Positions 28,375-37,063 are shown, counted from the stretch's first letter. The stretch is DNA of 64,000 nucleotides from Dactylosporangium fulvum (GCF_025137375.1 NZ_CP073720.1:3434501-3498500); one strand, 5' to 3'. Translations and numbers: made by a program. The notes: generated from the letters alone by a model not told the origin.

Positions 28375-29405
28375 GTCAGCCCTTCCAGGTTGTGCGTCCC
28401 CGGCGTCCGTACGCCGCGAACCAACTCCTCCACCCGCTCGGTCAGTGCCCGGTTGAGCGGTGCGGCGACCCCGACCCGCTCTCCGGCGTCGACCACCGCG
28501 CCGTTGAGCCAGCGGACCTCGACCGAGCGCCCCTTCTCGGCGTCTTGCAGCATCGACGGCTTCAGGTCGGGGAACGGGGCGTAGGTCCGCTCGAACGCGG
28601 CTTGGAAATCCCGGACCGCGGCGGGGTCGCCGGCAAACAGCCGGTCCAGATCGGTGCCGTAGAGAATCCCGGGCTCGACGGCGACGCCGGTGGCGCGCGC
28701 GACCGCGATCACTTCGAGCCCGGTTCGCAGACAGACCTCGCGTACCGGGGGAAGCGCGGCCATCCGCCCCAGGCCCAGCCCCACCAGCGTGGACACCGGG
28801 TTCAGCAGGCAGTTGCGGGTGAGCTTGCTCCACAGGTCGGCCCAGATGCGGTCGGAGACGACCACCGGCAGCGCGGTACGGAGTTGGTCGGCGACCCCGG
28901 CGACGAGGCCGGCCGCCGCGCGGTCCACCGCCCCGATGACCAGGTCCCCGTCGGAGCGTTGCTGCGTGACTCGACCGGGGCCGGCGAGCGCGCCGTCGAA
29001 ACGGACGACAGCACCGACCGTACGGGTCGGGCCCACCACGTCGGCGATGACCGGCTCGTTCAGGCCGTTCTGCAGCGACAGCACCGGACAGCCCGGCGGC
29101 AGCCGGTCGGCCACCGCGAGCAGGGTCTCGCGGGTACGGTCGGACTTCACCGCGAGCAGTACGAGGTCCGGCGGTGCCGTGTCGGCGATCACGGACAGCT
29201 CAGACAGCTCGGACGACAGGATCGCCGCGGGCCGCGTGTGCAGCACACCGCCCGGGTGCTCGAGCGTGAGCCCGTGCTCGCGGATCCGGTCGACGTGCTC
29301 GGCCCAGTCATCGATCACCACGACCTGCTGACCGGCCCCGGCGAGCCGGGCGGCGATGCTGGCGCCGATGCCGCCCGCCCCCACGACCCAGATCGTGGCG
29401 CTCAT
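28371..29405 (-). CDS. Ketopantoate reductase (PanE/ApbA)-family oxidoreductase
   Basis: This 344-residue protein starts with the Rossmann motif VVGAGGIGASIAARL, then LLAVKSDRT, LQNGLNEP and, around residue 193, WSKLTRNCLLNPVSTL, which holds the family's catalytic lysine and active-site Asn. The C-terminal SMLQDAEKGRSVEVRWLNGAVV block binds the substrate carboxylate in PanE. It reduces a 2-oxoacid to a 2-hydroxyacid with NADPH, or runs the reverse. Real pantothenate genes do not sit in such operons, so a catabolic 2-hydroxy/2-oxoacid conversion linked to the neighbouring ThDP enzyme is more likely. Overlaps of 4 bp on both sides show tight coupling. Confidence 0.88.
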   Translation of the reverse strand: MSATIWVVGAGGIGASIAARLAGAGQQVVVIDDWAEHVDRIREHGLTLEHPGGVLHTRPAAILSSELSELSVIADTAPPDLVLLAVKSDRTRETLLAVADRLPPGCPVLSLQNGLNEPVIADVVGPTRTVGAVVRFDGALAGPGRVTQQRSDGDLVIGAVDRAAAGLVAGVADQLRTALPVVVSDRIWADLWSKLTRNCLLNPVSTLVGLGLGRMAALPPVREVCLRTGLEVIAVARATGVAVEPGILYGTDLDRLFAGDPAAVRDFQAAFERTYAPFPDLKPSMLQDAEKGRSVEVRWLNGAVVDAGERVGVAAPLNRALTERVEELVRGVRTPGTHNLEGLT

Positions 29406-30424
29406 CCCGTCCCCCGCGTGGACACGGCAGCCCAGCGCTGCGGTGGCCCGGGCGACACGGTGGCCGCACCGAGCGTGGCGAGTCGCAGCAGGTGCGCGTG
29501 GGTCTCGCCGAGCGCGGCCCGGACGAGGTAGGCGGGCAGACTCTCCAGACGGTGGTGCCAGGCGAGCTCACCGCACACCTCGTGCACGGTCTCCGCTCCG
29601 CTGCGCAGTACCATCAGCACCTCCTGCAGCCGATCGTCGTGGTGGCGCACAAGTTCCTCGGCCCGGCTCGCCGCGTCGGGGATCGCATGCTGATGGGCGG
29701 GAAAGGCGGTCCGTGGACCGAGATCGGCCACCGCGAGCAACGAGCGTAGGTAGTCCGACAGGGGATCGGGGTCGGACAGCGGTCCGAACGAGATGTTCGG
29801 CGTCGCCCGGGAGAGCAGGTGGTCCCCGGCGAACACCGCGTTCTCGGCCGGCAGGTCGAACATGAGGTGACCCGGGGTGTGTCCGGGCGTGTGCACGGCG
29901 ACCACCTCCCGTCCGGGGATCGGCGGTCGGTCGCCGTGTCGCAGCTCCAGGTCGGGGTGGCAGATGCCGATGTCGCCGGGGCCGGCGAGCATTGACGCAC
30001 TGAGTTCCTCGCTGCGGCTGTGCGGCACGCCGGCAGCGTGCAACCACTGCTGGATACTGGCGCCGAGCTTGCTCTCGGTGCTGTACCGGACGTCGATCAG
30101 CGCGGCCTCGGCGGGGTGCAGTGCGATCCATGCGGTCGTTGCCTCCCGGATCCGTGCCGCCAGCCCGTAGTGGTCGGGGTGGATGTGCGTGACGAGGACC
30201 CCGCGCAGGTCCGCGAGCGAGGCACCGGCGGCGGCGAGTCCGGCGGCGAGCAGGTCCAACGCGCTCGGGCTCGGCCATCCGGCGTCCACGAGGTAGAAGC
30301 CGTCATCGGCCTCGATCGCGTAGACGCGTACGTACGCCAGGCCGGTGCCGGTGATCGGCAGCGGCAGCGCCCAAATACCGGGCAGGACCTGCTCAACCGG
30401 AGGGAGGGCCGGCGCTGTACTCAT
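29402..30424 (-). CDS. Metallo-beta-lactamase-fold hydrolase
   Basis: This 340-residue protein has the metal-binding motif HIHPDH at H80-H82-D84-H85, a third ligand in VVAVHTPGHTPGH, and FAGDHLL contributing the bridging Asp. After about residue 240 an extra helical C-terminal domain of some 90 residues follows, as in glyoxalase II-like and LACTB2-like enzymes. It could hydrolyse a thioester or lactone. Its coupling to synthetase and reductase genes suggests a CoA-thioesterase or lactonase step. The reaction is not determinable from sequence. Confidence 0.87.
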   Translation of the reverse strand: MSTAPALPPVEQVLPGIWALPLPITGTGLAYVRVYAIEADDGFYLVDAGWPSPSALDLLAAGLAAAGASLADLRGVLVTHIHPDHYGLAARIREATTAWIALHPAEAALIDVRYSTESKLGASIQQWLHAAGVPHSRSEELSASMLAGPGDIGICHPDLELRHGDRPPIPGREVVAVHTPGHTPGHLMFDLPAENAVFAGDHLLSRATPNISFGPLSDPDPLSDYLRSLLAVADLGPRTAFPAHQHAIPDAASRAEELVRHHDDRLQEVLMVLRSGAETVHEVCGELAWHHRLESLPAYLVRAALGETHAHLLRLATLGAATVSPGPPQRWAAVSTRGTG

Positions 30425-31908
30425 CGGATCACCTCCGCGGTCGACTGCCGGGACTCCAGCAGTTCACGTACCTGCGCGCGCGGCACTTTGCCGGTGGCGG
30501 TCTCCGGCAGCGCATGAAGAACTTTGATCACGTCCGGGGTCTTGAGCGACCCCAGGTGCCGGCGGACCCACTCTCGGATCGCCTCCGGCTCCGCAGTGCC
30601 GACACGGGGCACGACCGCCGCGGCCACACGTTCGCCCCACTCGGAGTCCGGCAGGCCGACGACGGCCACGGCTGCCACGGCCGGATGCCGCAGGATGACA
30701 TCCTCGATTTCGCCGGGCGCCAGGTTCTCGCCGCCCTTGATGATGATGTCGTCGCTGCGGCCACCGAGGAACAGGTAGCCATCCGCGTCGACCCGGCCGG
30801 TGTCGCCGGTGCGAAGCCACCCACCGGTCGAGCCGCTGGACGCGACCTGGGCGCCCCGCACCTCCACCACGCCGTTGGCTCCGGGTGGGACCGGCTCCCC
30901 AGCGGTGTCGACGAGCCGCACCTCTACGCCCGGCAGTACCCGCCCGACGGAGTCGAGGCGCTCCAGCGCGACGGGGTCACCGAGTGCGGCGGCCCGGTGG
31001 TCGTCGGGGCCGAGCACCGCGATGGTGGAGCTGGTCTCGGTCAGGCCGTAGGCGTTGACAAAATCCGTGTGTGGAAAGGCGCGCAGCGCCAGCTCAATCG
31101 TGGGCCGGGGCATTCGCGCACCCCCGTAGGAGAGGCTGCGCAGGGCGGGCGCCGGACGGTCCGGTGTCCGGTGCAGCGTGTCGAGTACCCGTGCGAGCAT
31201 CGTCGGTACCAGAAAGGCGTGGGTGGCGTGCTCGGCGGCTGCGGCGCGCAACCAATCCTCCGGGGTGAAGCGGCCCAATGGGATGAGTCGGCGACCCGCG
31301 TAGCACGAGGTGAGCACCGCGGCCACGGCTGCGATGTGGAAAGGCGGTGTGGCCAGCAGCAGGGCCTCGTCCTCGGCGGCGGCACCCAGTTCGACGGTGT
31401 TGGTGACGTAGCTGAACAGGTTGGCGTGGGTGAGTGAGGTCAGCCTGGGCGGTCCCGTCGTGCCACTGGTGAACAGTTCGACCGCGGTGCCTTCGGCGTC
31501 GGCACGGTCGTCCTCGTCGTGCTCGACGCCGGATGGCGCAGCGCTGATCAGCTCAGCCTCGTTCACCGCGTCCATACCGGCGGGCACGGTGACCCTGGCA
31601 CCCCGGACGATGCAGGCACCCGGCAACCGTTCGAGCAACTCGTGGATCCGGTCGGCGGGGAGTCGGTGGTTGACGGGCACGAACGGGAGGCCGGCCCACG
31701 CGGCGGCGAACAGCGCGACCGGGAAGGCGGCGGTGGTTTCGCAGAGCAGCACGACGCGCTGGGCTCCACGCTCCCGCAACAGGCCCGCCGCCGCCGCCAC
31801 CCGGTCCCGGTAGCCGGCGAAGTCCAGCAGCGCGCCGTCGGGAGTGCGCAGGGCGGGCCGGTCGGGGTGGGCCTGGGCCGCCATCTCCAACAGCAACGGC
31901 ACGCTCAT
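30421..31908 (-). CDS. Acyl-CoA synthetase (AMP-forming)
   Basis: This 495-residue synthetase, the smallest of the four, has ELFTSGTTGPPRLTSLTHAN as its P-loop region, with Pro-Arg instead of the usual Pro-Lys. A5 is NAYGLTETSS, A8 LRTGDTGRVDADGYLFLGGRSDDIIIKGGEN, and the C-terminal ETATGKVPRAQVRELL keeps the catalytic lysine. The Lys to Arg change in the P-loop is unusual but tolerated in some members. It is coupled by 4-bp overlaps to a DUF35 protein upstream and the metallo-beta-lactamase downstream. Its acid substrate may be a pathway intermediate rather than the imported compound. Confidence 0.9.
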   Translation of the reverse strand: MSVPLLLEMAAQAHPDRPALRTPDGALLDFAGYRDRVAAAAGLLRERGAQRVVLLCETTAAFPVALFAAAWAGLPFVPVNHRLPADRIHELLERLPGACIVRGARVTVPAGMDAVNEAELISAAPSGVEHDEDDRADAEGTAVELFTSGTTGPPRLTSLTHANLFSYVTNTVELGAAAEDEALLLATPPFHIAAVAAVLTSCYAGRRLIPLGRFTPEDWLRAAAAEHATHAFLVPTMLARVLDTLHRTPDRPAPALRSLSYGGARMPRPTIELALRAFPHTDFVNAYGLTETSSTIAVLGPDDHRAAALGDPVALERLDSVGRVLPGVEVRLVDTAGEPVPPGANGVVEVRGAQVASSGSTGGWLRTGDTGRVDADGYLFLGGRSDDIIIKGGENLAPGEIEDVILRHPAVAAVAVVGLPDSEWGERVAAAVVPRVGTAEPEAIREWVRRHLGSLKTPDVIKVLHALPETATGKVPRAQVRELLESRQSTAEVIR

Positions 31909-32324
31909 GGCGCAGCCACGGGCCGGAACCGGGGCAACGAAACGCCCTCGGCCACGTCGTCGAACCGCACCTGTACGGTCATGCCTATGTGCACGTCATC
32001 GGGGACGCAGTCCACGATGTTCGCCATCAGGCGGGGGCCCTCGGCCAGTTCGACGAGTGCGACGACGTAGGGTACGTCCGCGGCGAACGCCGGACTGGGC
32101 GCGCGCCGGACCACCGTGCACGAATACACGGTGCCCGTGCCGGCGGCGGGTCGCAGCCGCAGCGCGTGTCCGTGGCAGCGTGTGCAGATCAGCCGTGGAA
32201 AGAGCTGGTCGGCGTCGCAGTCGTCGCAGTGTTGCACCACAAGCCGGTGCTCCGCGGCGGCGCTCCAGAATCCGGCGCTGTCCTGGTCGGGCACGGGCAG
32301 GGGCTTCGCGGCCGGTGCGCTCAC
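31905..32324 (-). CDS. DUF35 OB-fold/zinc-ribbon acyl-CoA-associated protein
   Basis: A 139-residue protein with the rubredoxin-like zinc ribbon near residues 35-50 (CDDCDADQLFPRLICTRC) followed by an OB-fold with TVYSCTVVRRAPSPAF and PYVVALVELAEGPRLMANIV. DUF35 domains bind thiolase-like proteins; in the steroid igr system the DUF35 part of ChsH2 activates the aldolase Ltp2. Here the gene directly follows, with a 4-bp overlap, the thiolase-like gene, so the two proteins should form such a complex. It complements the hot-dog protein at 9.1 kb that lacks this domain. Confidence 0.9.
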   Translation of the reverse strand: MSAPAAKPLPVPDQDSAGFWSAAAEHRLVVQHCDDCDADQLFPRLICTRCHGHALRLRPAAGTGTVYSCTVVRRAPSPAFAADVPYVVALVELAEGPRLMANIVDCVPDDVHIGMTVQVRFDDVAEGVSLPRFRPVAAP

Positions 32325-33490
32325 GCGGGTACCTCCGAGGAGAAGATCGCGGTGCAGTGCGAGGCGAGGATGCCGCCCTCGGCGTGCACCAGGGCGGTTC
32401 GGGCGCCGGGGACCTGTCGGTCGCCGGCCTGGCCACGCAGCTGGTGCACCGCCTCCGTGAGCAGGAAGAGGGAGCTGGGCTTGCCGGCGTGCGAGTGGGA
32501 CAGCACGCCGCCGTGGGTGTTGGTCGGGAGCTGCCCACCGAGCCGGGTGTTGCCGGCCGCGACGAACTCCGCGCCCTCGCCCTTGGCGCAGAAGCCGAGA
32601 TCCTCCAGTTGCATAGGCTGGATGAAAGCGAAGGCGTCGTAGACCATCGCCACGTCGATGTCATCGTGGCGGCAGCCCGCTGCGGCGAACGCGGCCCTGC
32701 CGGACTCCACCGCCCCCGTCTCGATCAGCTCGGCGGCCTGGGAGACATGCTCGAACGGGTGCGACTCGCCCATGCCGAGCAGGTGTACCGGGGGCTGGCG
32801 CTGATCTCGCGCTCGTGCTGCCGAGGTGATGACGATCGCGGCACCCGCGTCGGAAACCGGGGCACACTCGAGCATGTGCAGCGGGTCCGCGATCAGGCGT
32901 GAGCCGAGGACGTCGTCGACGGTCAGCGCAGAGCGGAACTGCGCGGTCGGATGGAGTGCGGCGTGCATCCGGTCGACGACGGCGACCTCGGCGACATGCT
33001 CGGGCTTGATGTTGTAGCGGTGGTAGTAGCGGGCTGCGATGAGCGCGTAGAGCGCCGGGATCGGCGGGCCGGTCGGTGCCTCGAACTCCGGATGCCCGAT
33101 CGTCGCCATCGACTCGATCGTCGCTGCGCGGCCCATTCCGGTGGCCAGATTGTCCGCCTTGGCGATGACCGCGACCTCGGCCTGGCCGGTCAGGATCATG
33201 GCCGCCGCGTACTGGAGCAGCGCCAGGGAGGTCGAGCCACCCGTGTTGACCGTCAGGCAGTGCGGGGGACGGATACCGAGGTATTCCGCCACCATTTCGG
33301 CGTGGTAGAGGTAGGGTCGCGCTCGGGAATTGCCGGTTATCAATAAGTCGATATCGGCCAATGTGAGACCGGCGTCGCGTACGGCCGCCTCGATCGCATT
33401 GGCGTGCAGTTGGGTGCTCGACCGGTCGGGGACCTTGCCCACCGGGGTTTCGCCGATCCCAGCGATCGCGACTGCGCCGCGGATATCCAC
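32321..33490 (-). CDS. Thiolase-like lipid-transfer protein, probable CoA-linked aldolase (Ltp2-like)
   Basis: This 389-residue thiolase-fold protein starts with VAIAGIGETPVGKVPDRSS, typical of the SCP-x/Ltp group. At the nucleophile position it has VNTGGSTSLALL, with no cysteine, so it cannot act as a normal thiolase. Later blocks VYDAFAFIQPMQLEDLGFCAKGEG and NTHGGVLSHSHAGKPSS are intact, including tyrosine and histidine positions used by Ltp2 aldolase. Ltp2 cleaves a 3-hydroxyacyl-CoA with a tertiary or side-chain carbon by retro-aldol reaction, together with a DUF35 partner, which is encoded immediately downstream. It therefore probably removes a two- or three-carbon CoA unit from a branched intermediate. 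A gap of 33 bp separates it from the dehydrogenase gene upstream. Confidence 0.87.
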   Translation of the reverse strand: MDIRGAVAIAGIGETPVGKVPDRSSTQLHANAIEAAVRDAGLTLADIDLLITGNSRARPYLYHAEMVAEYLGIRPPHCLTVNTGGSTSLALLQYAAAMILTGQAEVAVIAKADNLATGMGRAATIESMATIGHPEFEAPTGPPIPALYALIAARYYHRYNIKPEHVAEVAVVDRMHAALHPTAQFRSALTVDDVLGSRLIADPLHMLECAPVSDAGAAIVITSAARARDQRQPPVHLLGMGESHPFEHVSQAAELIETGAVESGRAAFAAAGCRHDDIDVAMVYDAFAFIQPMQLEDLGFCAKGEGAEFVAAGNTRLGGQLPTNTHGGVLSHSHAGKPSSLFLLTEAVHQLRGQAGDRQVPGARTALVHAEGGILASHCTAIFSSEVPA

Positions 33491-33523
33491 TCCGGCTCCT
33501 ATTGCTCGATCGATGATGCGGAC

Positions 33524-34690
33524 CTAGTAGGACTTCGGCAAGCCGAGGACCTGGGTGGCGATGAACGCCTTGGTCAGGTTGTTGGTGACGGGCGCGACGC
33601 GCGTCAGCGGCAACTGCCGGTAGAAGCGTTCGATGTCGTACTCCTTGGCGTAGCCGTAGCCGCCGAACGTCTCGAACGCGATGTTGACTGCGTAGTGTGC
33701 TGCCTCGGTGGCCCGGAGCTTCGCCATGTTCGCCTGGGCGCCGCAGTCCAGTCCGGAGTCGTATCGCCACGCCGCTTCATAGGTGGCCAGTTCGGCCGCC
33801 TTGAGCTGTGAGTAGGCGTCCGCCAGTGGTAGCTGTACGCCCTGGTTCTGCCCGATCGGCCGACCGAACACGACCCGCTGTTGTGCGTAGGCGGCGGCGC
33901 GACGGACCACGTTCAGACCGAGACCGACCGCCTCGGCTGCGATCATGATTCGTTCCGGGTTGATTCCGTCGAGCAGGTGTCGAAAGCCTTGTCCCTCTTC
34001 GCCGATGCGGCATGAGACCGGCACTCGCAGCCCGTCGATGACGACCTCGTTGGACGAGACCCCGTTGCGGCCCATCTTCGGGATCTCAGTGATGATCACC
34101 TCGGGAACGCGCATGGGAATGAAGAGCAGCGTCATCCCGTCGGTCTTGCGACTCACCGCCGAGTACGGCTGGGTGCGGCACAACAGCAATCCATACTCGG
34201 CCTGCGCGGCCCGGCTGATCCACACCTTACGTCCGGTGACCACGTAATCGTCGCCCTCGCGTCGGGCGGTGGTGGTGATGCGGGTCGTGTCCACCCCGGC
34301 ATCCGGCTCCGTGACCAGGAAGCAGGAGTTCAGCTCGCCGCGCGCCGCCCGTGGCAGGTATGCCCGTTTCTGCTCTTCGGTTCCGTGCACGAGCATCGGA
34401 TTGAGCCCGAACATGCCCATGTGCACCACCGAGCAAGCGTCGAGCCCGCCGTCGCTCGCCGCGATCTCCTGCAGGACGATGGCGGCCTCGGTGACACGGA
34501 GGCCCACGCCGCCGAGTTCGACGGGGAGCATTGTGCCGGGGATGCCGGCTGCGGCGCACGCCTTGGCGAACTCCTCTGGAAAGATCTGCTCTCCGTCGAT
34601 GTGACGCCAGTAGTGCGAGTCGAAGCCCTGACAGAGCTTCCGGGTGGACTCCCGGAGGTCCTGTTGAATGTCGCTCAGCTCGAAGTCCAC
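33524..34690 (-). CDS. Acyl-CoA dehydrogenase
   Basis: From GTG 34690 (purine-rich GGAAG upstream) the protein has 388 residues beginning VDFELSDIQQDL, the normal family start; an in-frame GTG at 34708 adds six Gly-rich residues and is less likely. CFLVTEPDAGVDTTRITTTA is the FAD/substrate loop, VTGRKVWISRAAQAEYG the middle strand, and ERIMIAAEAVGLG, VVFGRPIGQNQGVQLPLADAY and AFETFGGYGYAKEYDIERFYR the C-terminal helices. The usual EGTNEI stretch is replaced by APVTNNLTKAFIA, a subgroup feature. It heads the leftward seven-gene operon ending at 26.7 kb, 33 bp behind operator e. It likely oxidises a branched or cyclic acyl-CoA. Confidence 0.92.
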   Translation of the reverse strand: MDFELSDIQQDLRESTRKLCQGFDSHYWRHIDGEQIFPEEFAKACAAAGIPGTMLPVELGGVGLRVTEAAIVLQEIAASDGGLDACSVVHMGMFGLNPMLVHGTEEQKRAYLPRAARGELNSCFLVTEPDAGVDTTRITTTARREGDDYVVTGRKVWISRAAQAEYGLLLCRTQPYSAVSRKTDGMTLLFIPMRVPEVIITEIPKMGRNGVSSNEVVIDGLRVPVSCRIGEEGQGFRHLLDGINPERIMIAAEAVGLGLNVVRRAAAYAQQRVVFGRPIGQNQGVQLPLADAYSQLKAAELATYEAAWRYDSGLDCGAQANMAKLRATEAAHYAVNIAFETFGGYGYAKEYDIERFYRQLPLTRVAPVTNNLTKAFIATQVLGLPKSY

Positions 34691-34718
34691 CCCGCTTCCA
34701 CCCCCCACCGACCGGTTG

Positions 34719-34748
34719 CGAAAGTAACTTCCATAACGTGGAAGTTAC
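34719..34748. promoter_or_regulatory. Predicted IclR-family operator, site e (strongest palindrome)
   Basis: Half-sites CGAAA (34719-34723), TTCCA (34729-34733) and TGGAA (34739-34743) alternate with 5-bp spacers. Around the last two, GTAACTTCCA at 34724-34733 and TGGAAGTTAC at 34739-34748 are perfect 10-bp inverted arms about a TAACG centre, the best dyad of the seven. It covers the predicted -10 of the leftward operon. Confidence 0.8.
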
Positions 34749-34771
34749 GGAGGTGCCCCGGGTCTGGTCAA
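34742..34771 (-). promoter_or_regulatory. Predicted promoter of the leftward 34.7-26.7 kb operon
   Basis: On the minus strand TTGACC (34771 to 34766) and TAACTT (34747 to 34742) are 18 bp apart. The -10 is inside the perfect inverted repeat of operator e, so a bound regulator would block polymerase. Confidence 0.65.
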
Positions 34772-34787
34772 GCCCCCACCTTCGGGA

Positions 34788-34817
34788 TTGACGACGTCGG
34801 TGTGAAGTGGATACGTT
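34788..34817 (+). promoter_or_regulatory. Predicted promoter of the rightward dehydrogenase/crotonase operon
   Basis: TTGACG at 34788-34793 and TACGTT at 34812-34817 are 18 bp apart; the -10 lies within operator g. Confidence 0.6.
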
Positions 34818-34832
34818 CTCCACATGTTGGAA
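34808..34832. promoter_or_regulatory. Predicted IclR-family operator, site g
   Basis: TGGAT (34808-34812), CTCCA (34818-34822) and TGGAA (34828-34832) alternate with 5-bp spacers. Operators e and g sit 65-90 bp apart in the same divergent gap, each on its own promoter, so the two operons are controlled by separate copies. Confidence 0.7.
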
Positions 34833-34852
34833 GTCCGTCGCCGGAGTGCTGG

Positions 34853-35992
34853 ATGGACCTGAGCGACAGTCCGGCGGAGGCCGCCTTCCGCGCGGAGGCG
34901 AGGGCCTGGCTCACGGCGAACCGCCCAGATCCACCGCTGCCGTCCGGGGACACCGCAACCGGGTTCGCGCTCCACGTCGAGTGGGAGCGCATGCTGTTCG
35001 ACGCCGGTTGGTCGGTCGTGTCGTGGCCCCGCCAGTATGGCGGCAGGGAAGCCTCGCTCGTCGAGTGGCTCATCTTCGAGGAGGAGTACTACCGGGCAGG
35101 AGCACCGCAGCGGGTTACCCAGAACGGCATCTTCCTGCTCGCCCCGGCCCTGTTCCGTTTCGGCACCGCGGAACAGCAGAACCGCCTCCTGCCACGGATG
35201 GCCGCGGCGCAGGATCTGTGGTGCCAGGGCTGGTCCGAACCCGAGGTGGGCAGCGACCTGGCCGCGATCCGCAGCCGTGCGCTCCGTGATGAGCAGGCCG
35301 GCGGCTGGCTGTTGCGTGGCCAGAAGACATGGACGACCCGCGGCGCGTTCTGCACCCACCTGTTCGGACTGTTCCGTACGGATTCCCAGGCGCCGCGGCA
35401 TCGCGGTCTCACCTACTTTCTCGTGCCGCTGGACGCCGAGGGTGTCACCGTGCGCGGGTTCGGCCGGCTCGACGGGGATGAGGGCTTTGCCGACGTCTTC
35501 TTCGACGATGTGTTCGTCCCGGACGACGCCGTGCTCGGCGAGGTTGACCAGGGCTGGCACGTGGCGATGGCGACCACCGGATCGGAGCGGGGCCTCACCC
35601 TGCGCTCGCCCGGCCGCTTCCGGCATACCGCGCGACGCCTCATCCACCTGGCCACCACCCGTGGGGACGACCTCGATCCCCTGCTCGCGGATGCGGTGGT
35701 GCAGGGATGGATGGCCGCTGAGGCCTATCACCTGTTCACGCTTCGTCAAGTAACCGACATGCTCAACGGCCGTGACCCCGGCCAGGCATCCAGCCTCAAC
35801 AAGCTCTTCTGGTCTGAACTGGACGTCCGCCTGCACACCACAGCGCTCGAACTGCTCGGCCCCGCGGGCGAGCTGGACGGCCCGTGGAGCCGCGGGTTCC
35901 AGTTCGCGTTGGCGGGGCCGATCTACGCCGGAACCAACGAGATCCAGCGCACCATCGTGGCCGAGCGGCTGCTCGGCCTACCCAGGAAATGA
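34853..35992 (+). CDS. Acyl-CoA dehydrogenase
   Basis: Beginning at ATG 34853, just after operator g, the product has 379 residues. GWSEPEVGSDLAAIRSRALR is the FAD/substrate loop, LLRGQKTWTTRGAFCTH the middle domain, and YAGTNEIQRTIVAERLLGLPRK the C-terminal end, where the TNEIQ stretch is canonical. A longer reading extends back through the operator and promoter and is rejected. Its partner gene follows after 7 bp and encodes a more divergent dehydrogenase, so the two probably form an alpha2beta2 enzyme like the 7.9/9.7-kb pair. It would oxidise another acyl-CoA intermediate of the pathway. Confidence 0.9.
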   Translation: MDLSDSPAEAAFRAEARAWLTANRPDPPLPSGDTATGFALHVEWERMLFDAGWSVVSWPRQYGGREASLVEWLIFEEEYYRAGAPQRVTQNGIFLLAPALFRFGTAEQQNRLLPRMAAAQDLWCQGWSEPEVGSDLAAIRSRALRDEQAGGWLLRGQKTWTTRGAFCTHLFGLFRTDSQAPRHRGLTYFLVPLDAEGVTVRGFGRLDGDEGFADVFFDDVFVPDDAVLGEVDQGWHVAMATTGSERGLTLRSPGRFRHTARRLIHLATTRGDDLDPLLADAVVQGWMAAEAYHLFTLRQVTDMLNGRDPGQASSLNKLFWSELDVRLHTTALELLGPAGELDGPWSRGFQFALAGPIYAGTNEIQRTIVAERLLGLPRK

Positions 35993-35999
35993 GCGGCCG

Positions 36000-37001
36000 A
36001 TGTACTTCGGGTTCTCCGCGGAGCACGAGCAGCTCCGGTCACTGACCCGGTCTGTGCTCGAGCGCGAGTGCTCCACCGCCGTGGTCCGCTCCGCCCCGGA
36101 CGCGCCAGCGCTGCGGGCACTCTGGCGCCGGCTCGGTGAAATCGGGGCACTGGGCGTGCTCATCCCCGAGGAACTCGGCGGACTCGGGCTCGACGAAGTC
36201 GGGATGGTCGCCCTGCTCATCGAGGCCGGCCGGGTCGCCCTGCCGCTACCCGCACTGGAGGCCCTCGCGCTGGCCGGTCCGCTGCTCGCCGGGCGGATCG
36301 AGCACCGGAGCACCCTGGCGTCGCTGCTGCGGGGTGAGGTGAGCGTGGCCGCTGACCCCGCCGGTGCCGGTTGCTTTCCGCACGGGCGTACAGCCGCGTA
36401 CGTCCTTACCGGAGGGTGGGCTGGAGTCGGCTCGATCCATTTGGCGGCGCTCGACACGGGTCACGTCGAACCAGTCGTCTCGGTTGATCCGACCCGTGGG
36501 CTGGTCCGTCGCACCGGACCGGTCGGCGAGCCCATCGCCGATGGTCCCGAGGTTCTGCGTGCCTGGCGCCGCGCGGTTCTCGGCACGGCCGCGGAACTCG
36601 TCGGACTCGCTCGCCGGATGCTCGACATGGCGGCCCGGTACGTGCGCGAACGCCGGCAGTTCGGCGTTGCGGTGGGAAGTTTCCAGGCCGTTCAACATGC
36701 TCTGGCCGACGCGCTCGTCCAGATCGAGTTCGCCGAGCCCGCGGTACTGCGGGCGGGCCACAGCATGGCCACCGGTTCCCCCGACGCGGGGCGGGACGTA
36801 TCGATGGCGAAGGCGCTGGCGTCGGCGGCCGCATCAGCTGTCGCGCGGACAGCCCTGCAGTGCCACGGGGCCCTCGGCTACACGGTCGAGTACGACCTGC
36901 ACCTGTTCCTGAAACGCACCTGGGCGCTGGCAGAGGCGTGGGGCGCGGCCAGTTGGCACCGTCGGGAGGTCGGTCGGGCGCTGAGCCTGACGCCGTATTG
37001 A
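36000..37001 (+). CDS. Acyl-CoA dehydrogenase, divergent partner subunit
   Basis: This 333-residue protein starts at ATG 36000, 7 bp after the previous stop. MYFGFSAEHEQLRSLTRSVLE is the typical N-terminal helix and EELGGLGLDEVGMVALLIEAGR follows; the central FAD/acyl loop of the family is missing and replaced by a short low-conservation strand region. The C-terminal domain is intact (YVRERRQFGVAVGSFQAVQHALAD, CHGALGYTVEYDLHLFLKR). This is the same degenerate-middle pattern as the subunit at 9.7 kb and fits a heterotetramer with the upstream dehydrogenase. Confidence 0.87.
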   Translation: MYFGFSAEHEQLRSLTRSVLERECSTAVVRSAPDAPALRALWRRLGEIGALGVLIPEELGGLGLDEVGMVALLIEAGRVALPLPALEALALAGPLLAGRIEHRSTLASLLRGEVSVAADPAGAGCFPHGRTAAYVLTGGWAGVGSIHLAALDTGHVEPVVSVDPTRGLVRRTGPVGEPIADGPEVLRAWRRAVLGTAAELVGLARRMLDMAARYVRERRQFGVAVGSFQAVQHALADALVQIEFAEPAVLRAGHSMATGSPDAGRDVSMAKALASAAASAVARTALQCHGALGYTVEYDLHLFLKRTWALAEAWGAASWHRREVGRALSLTPY

Positions 37002-37063
37002 TCGGAAATGGCTCGGTGGCGGGGGAATGCCCCGGTGACCTGGAGACAAGGGAGGCAACACCG

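Noticed and set aside
26707-28833. A 708-codon frame for the ThDP enzyme starting inside the reductase gene
   Set aside because: The family homology begins at the ATG at 28374, which forms an ATGA overlap with the upstream stop; the extra 153 codons are the other frame of the reductase gene.
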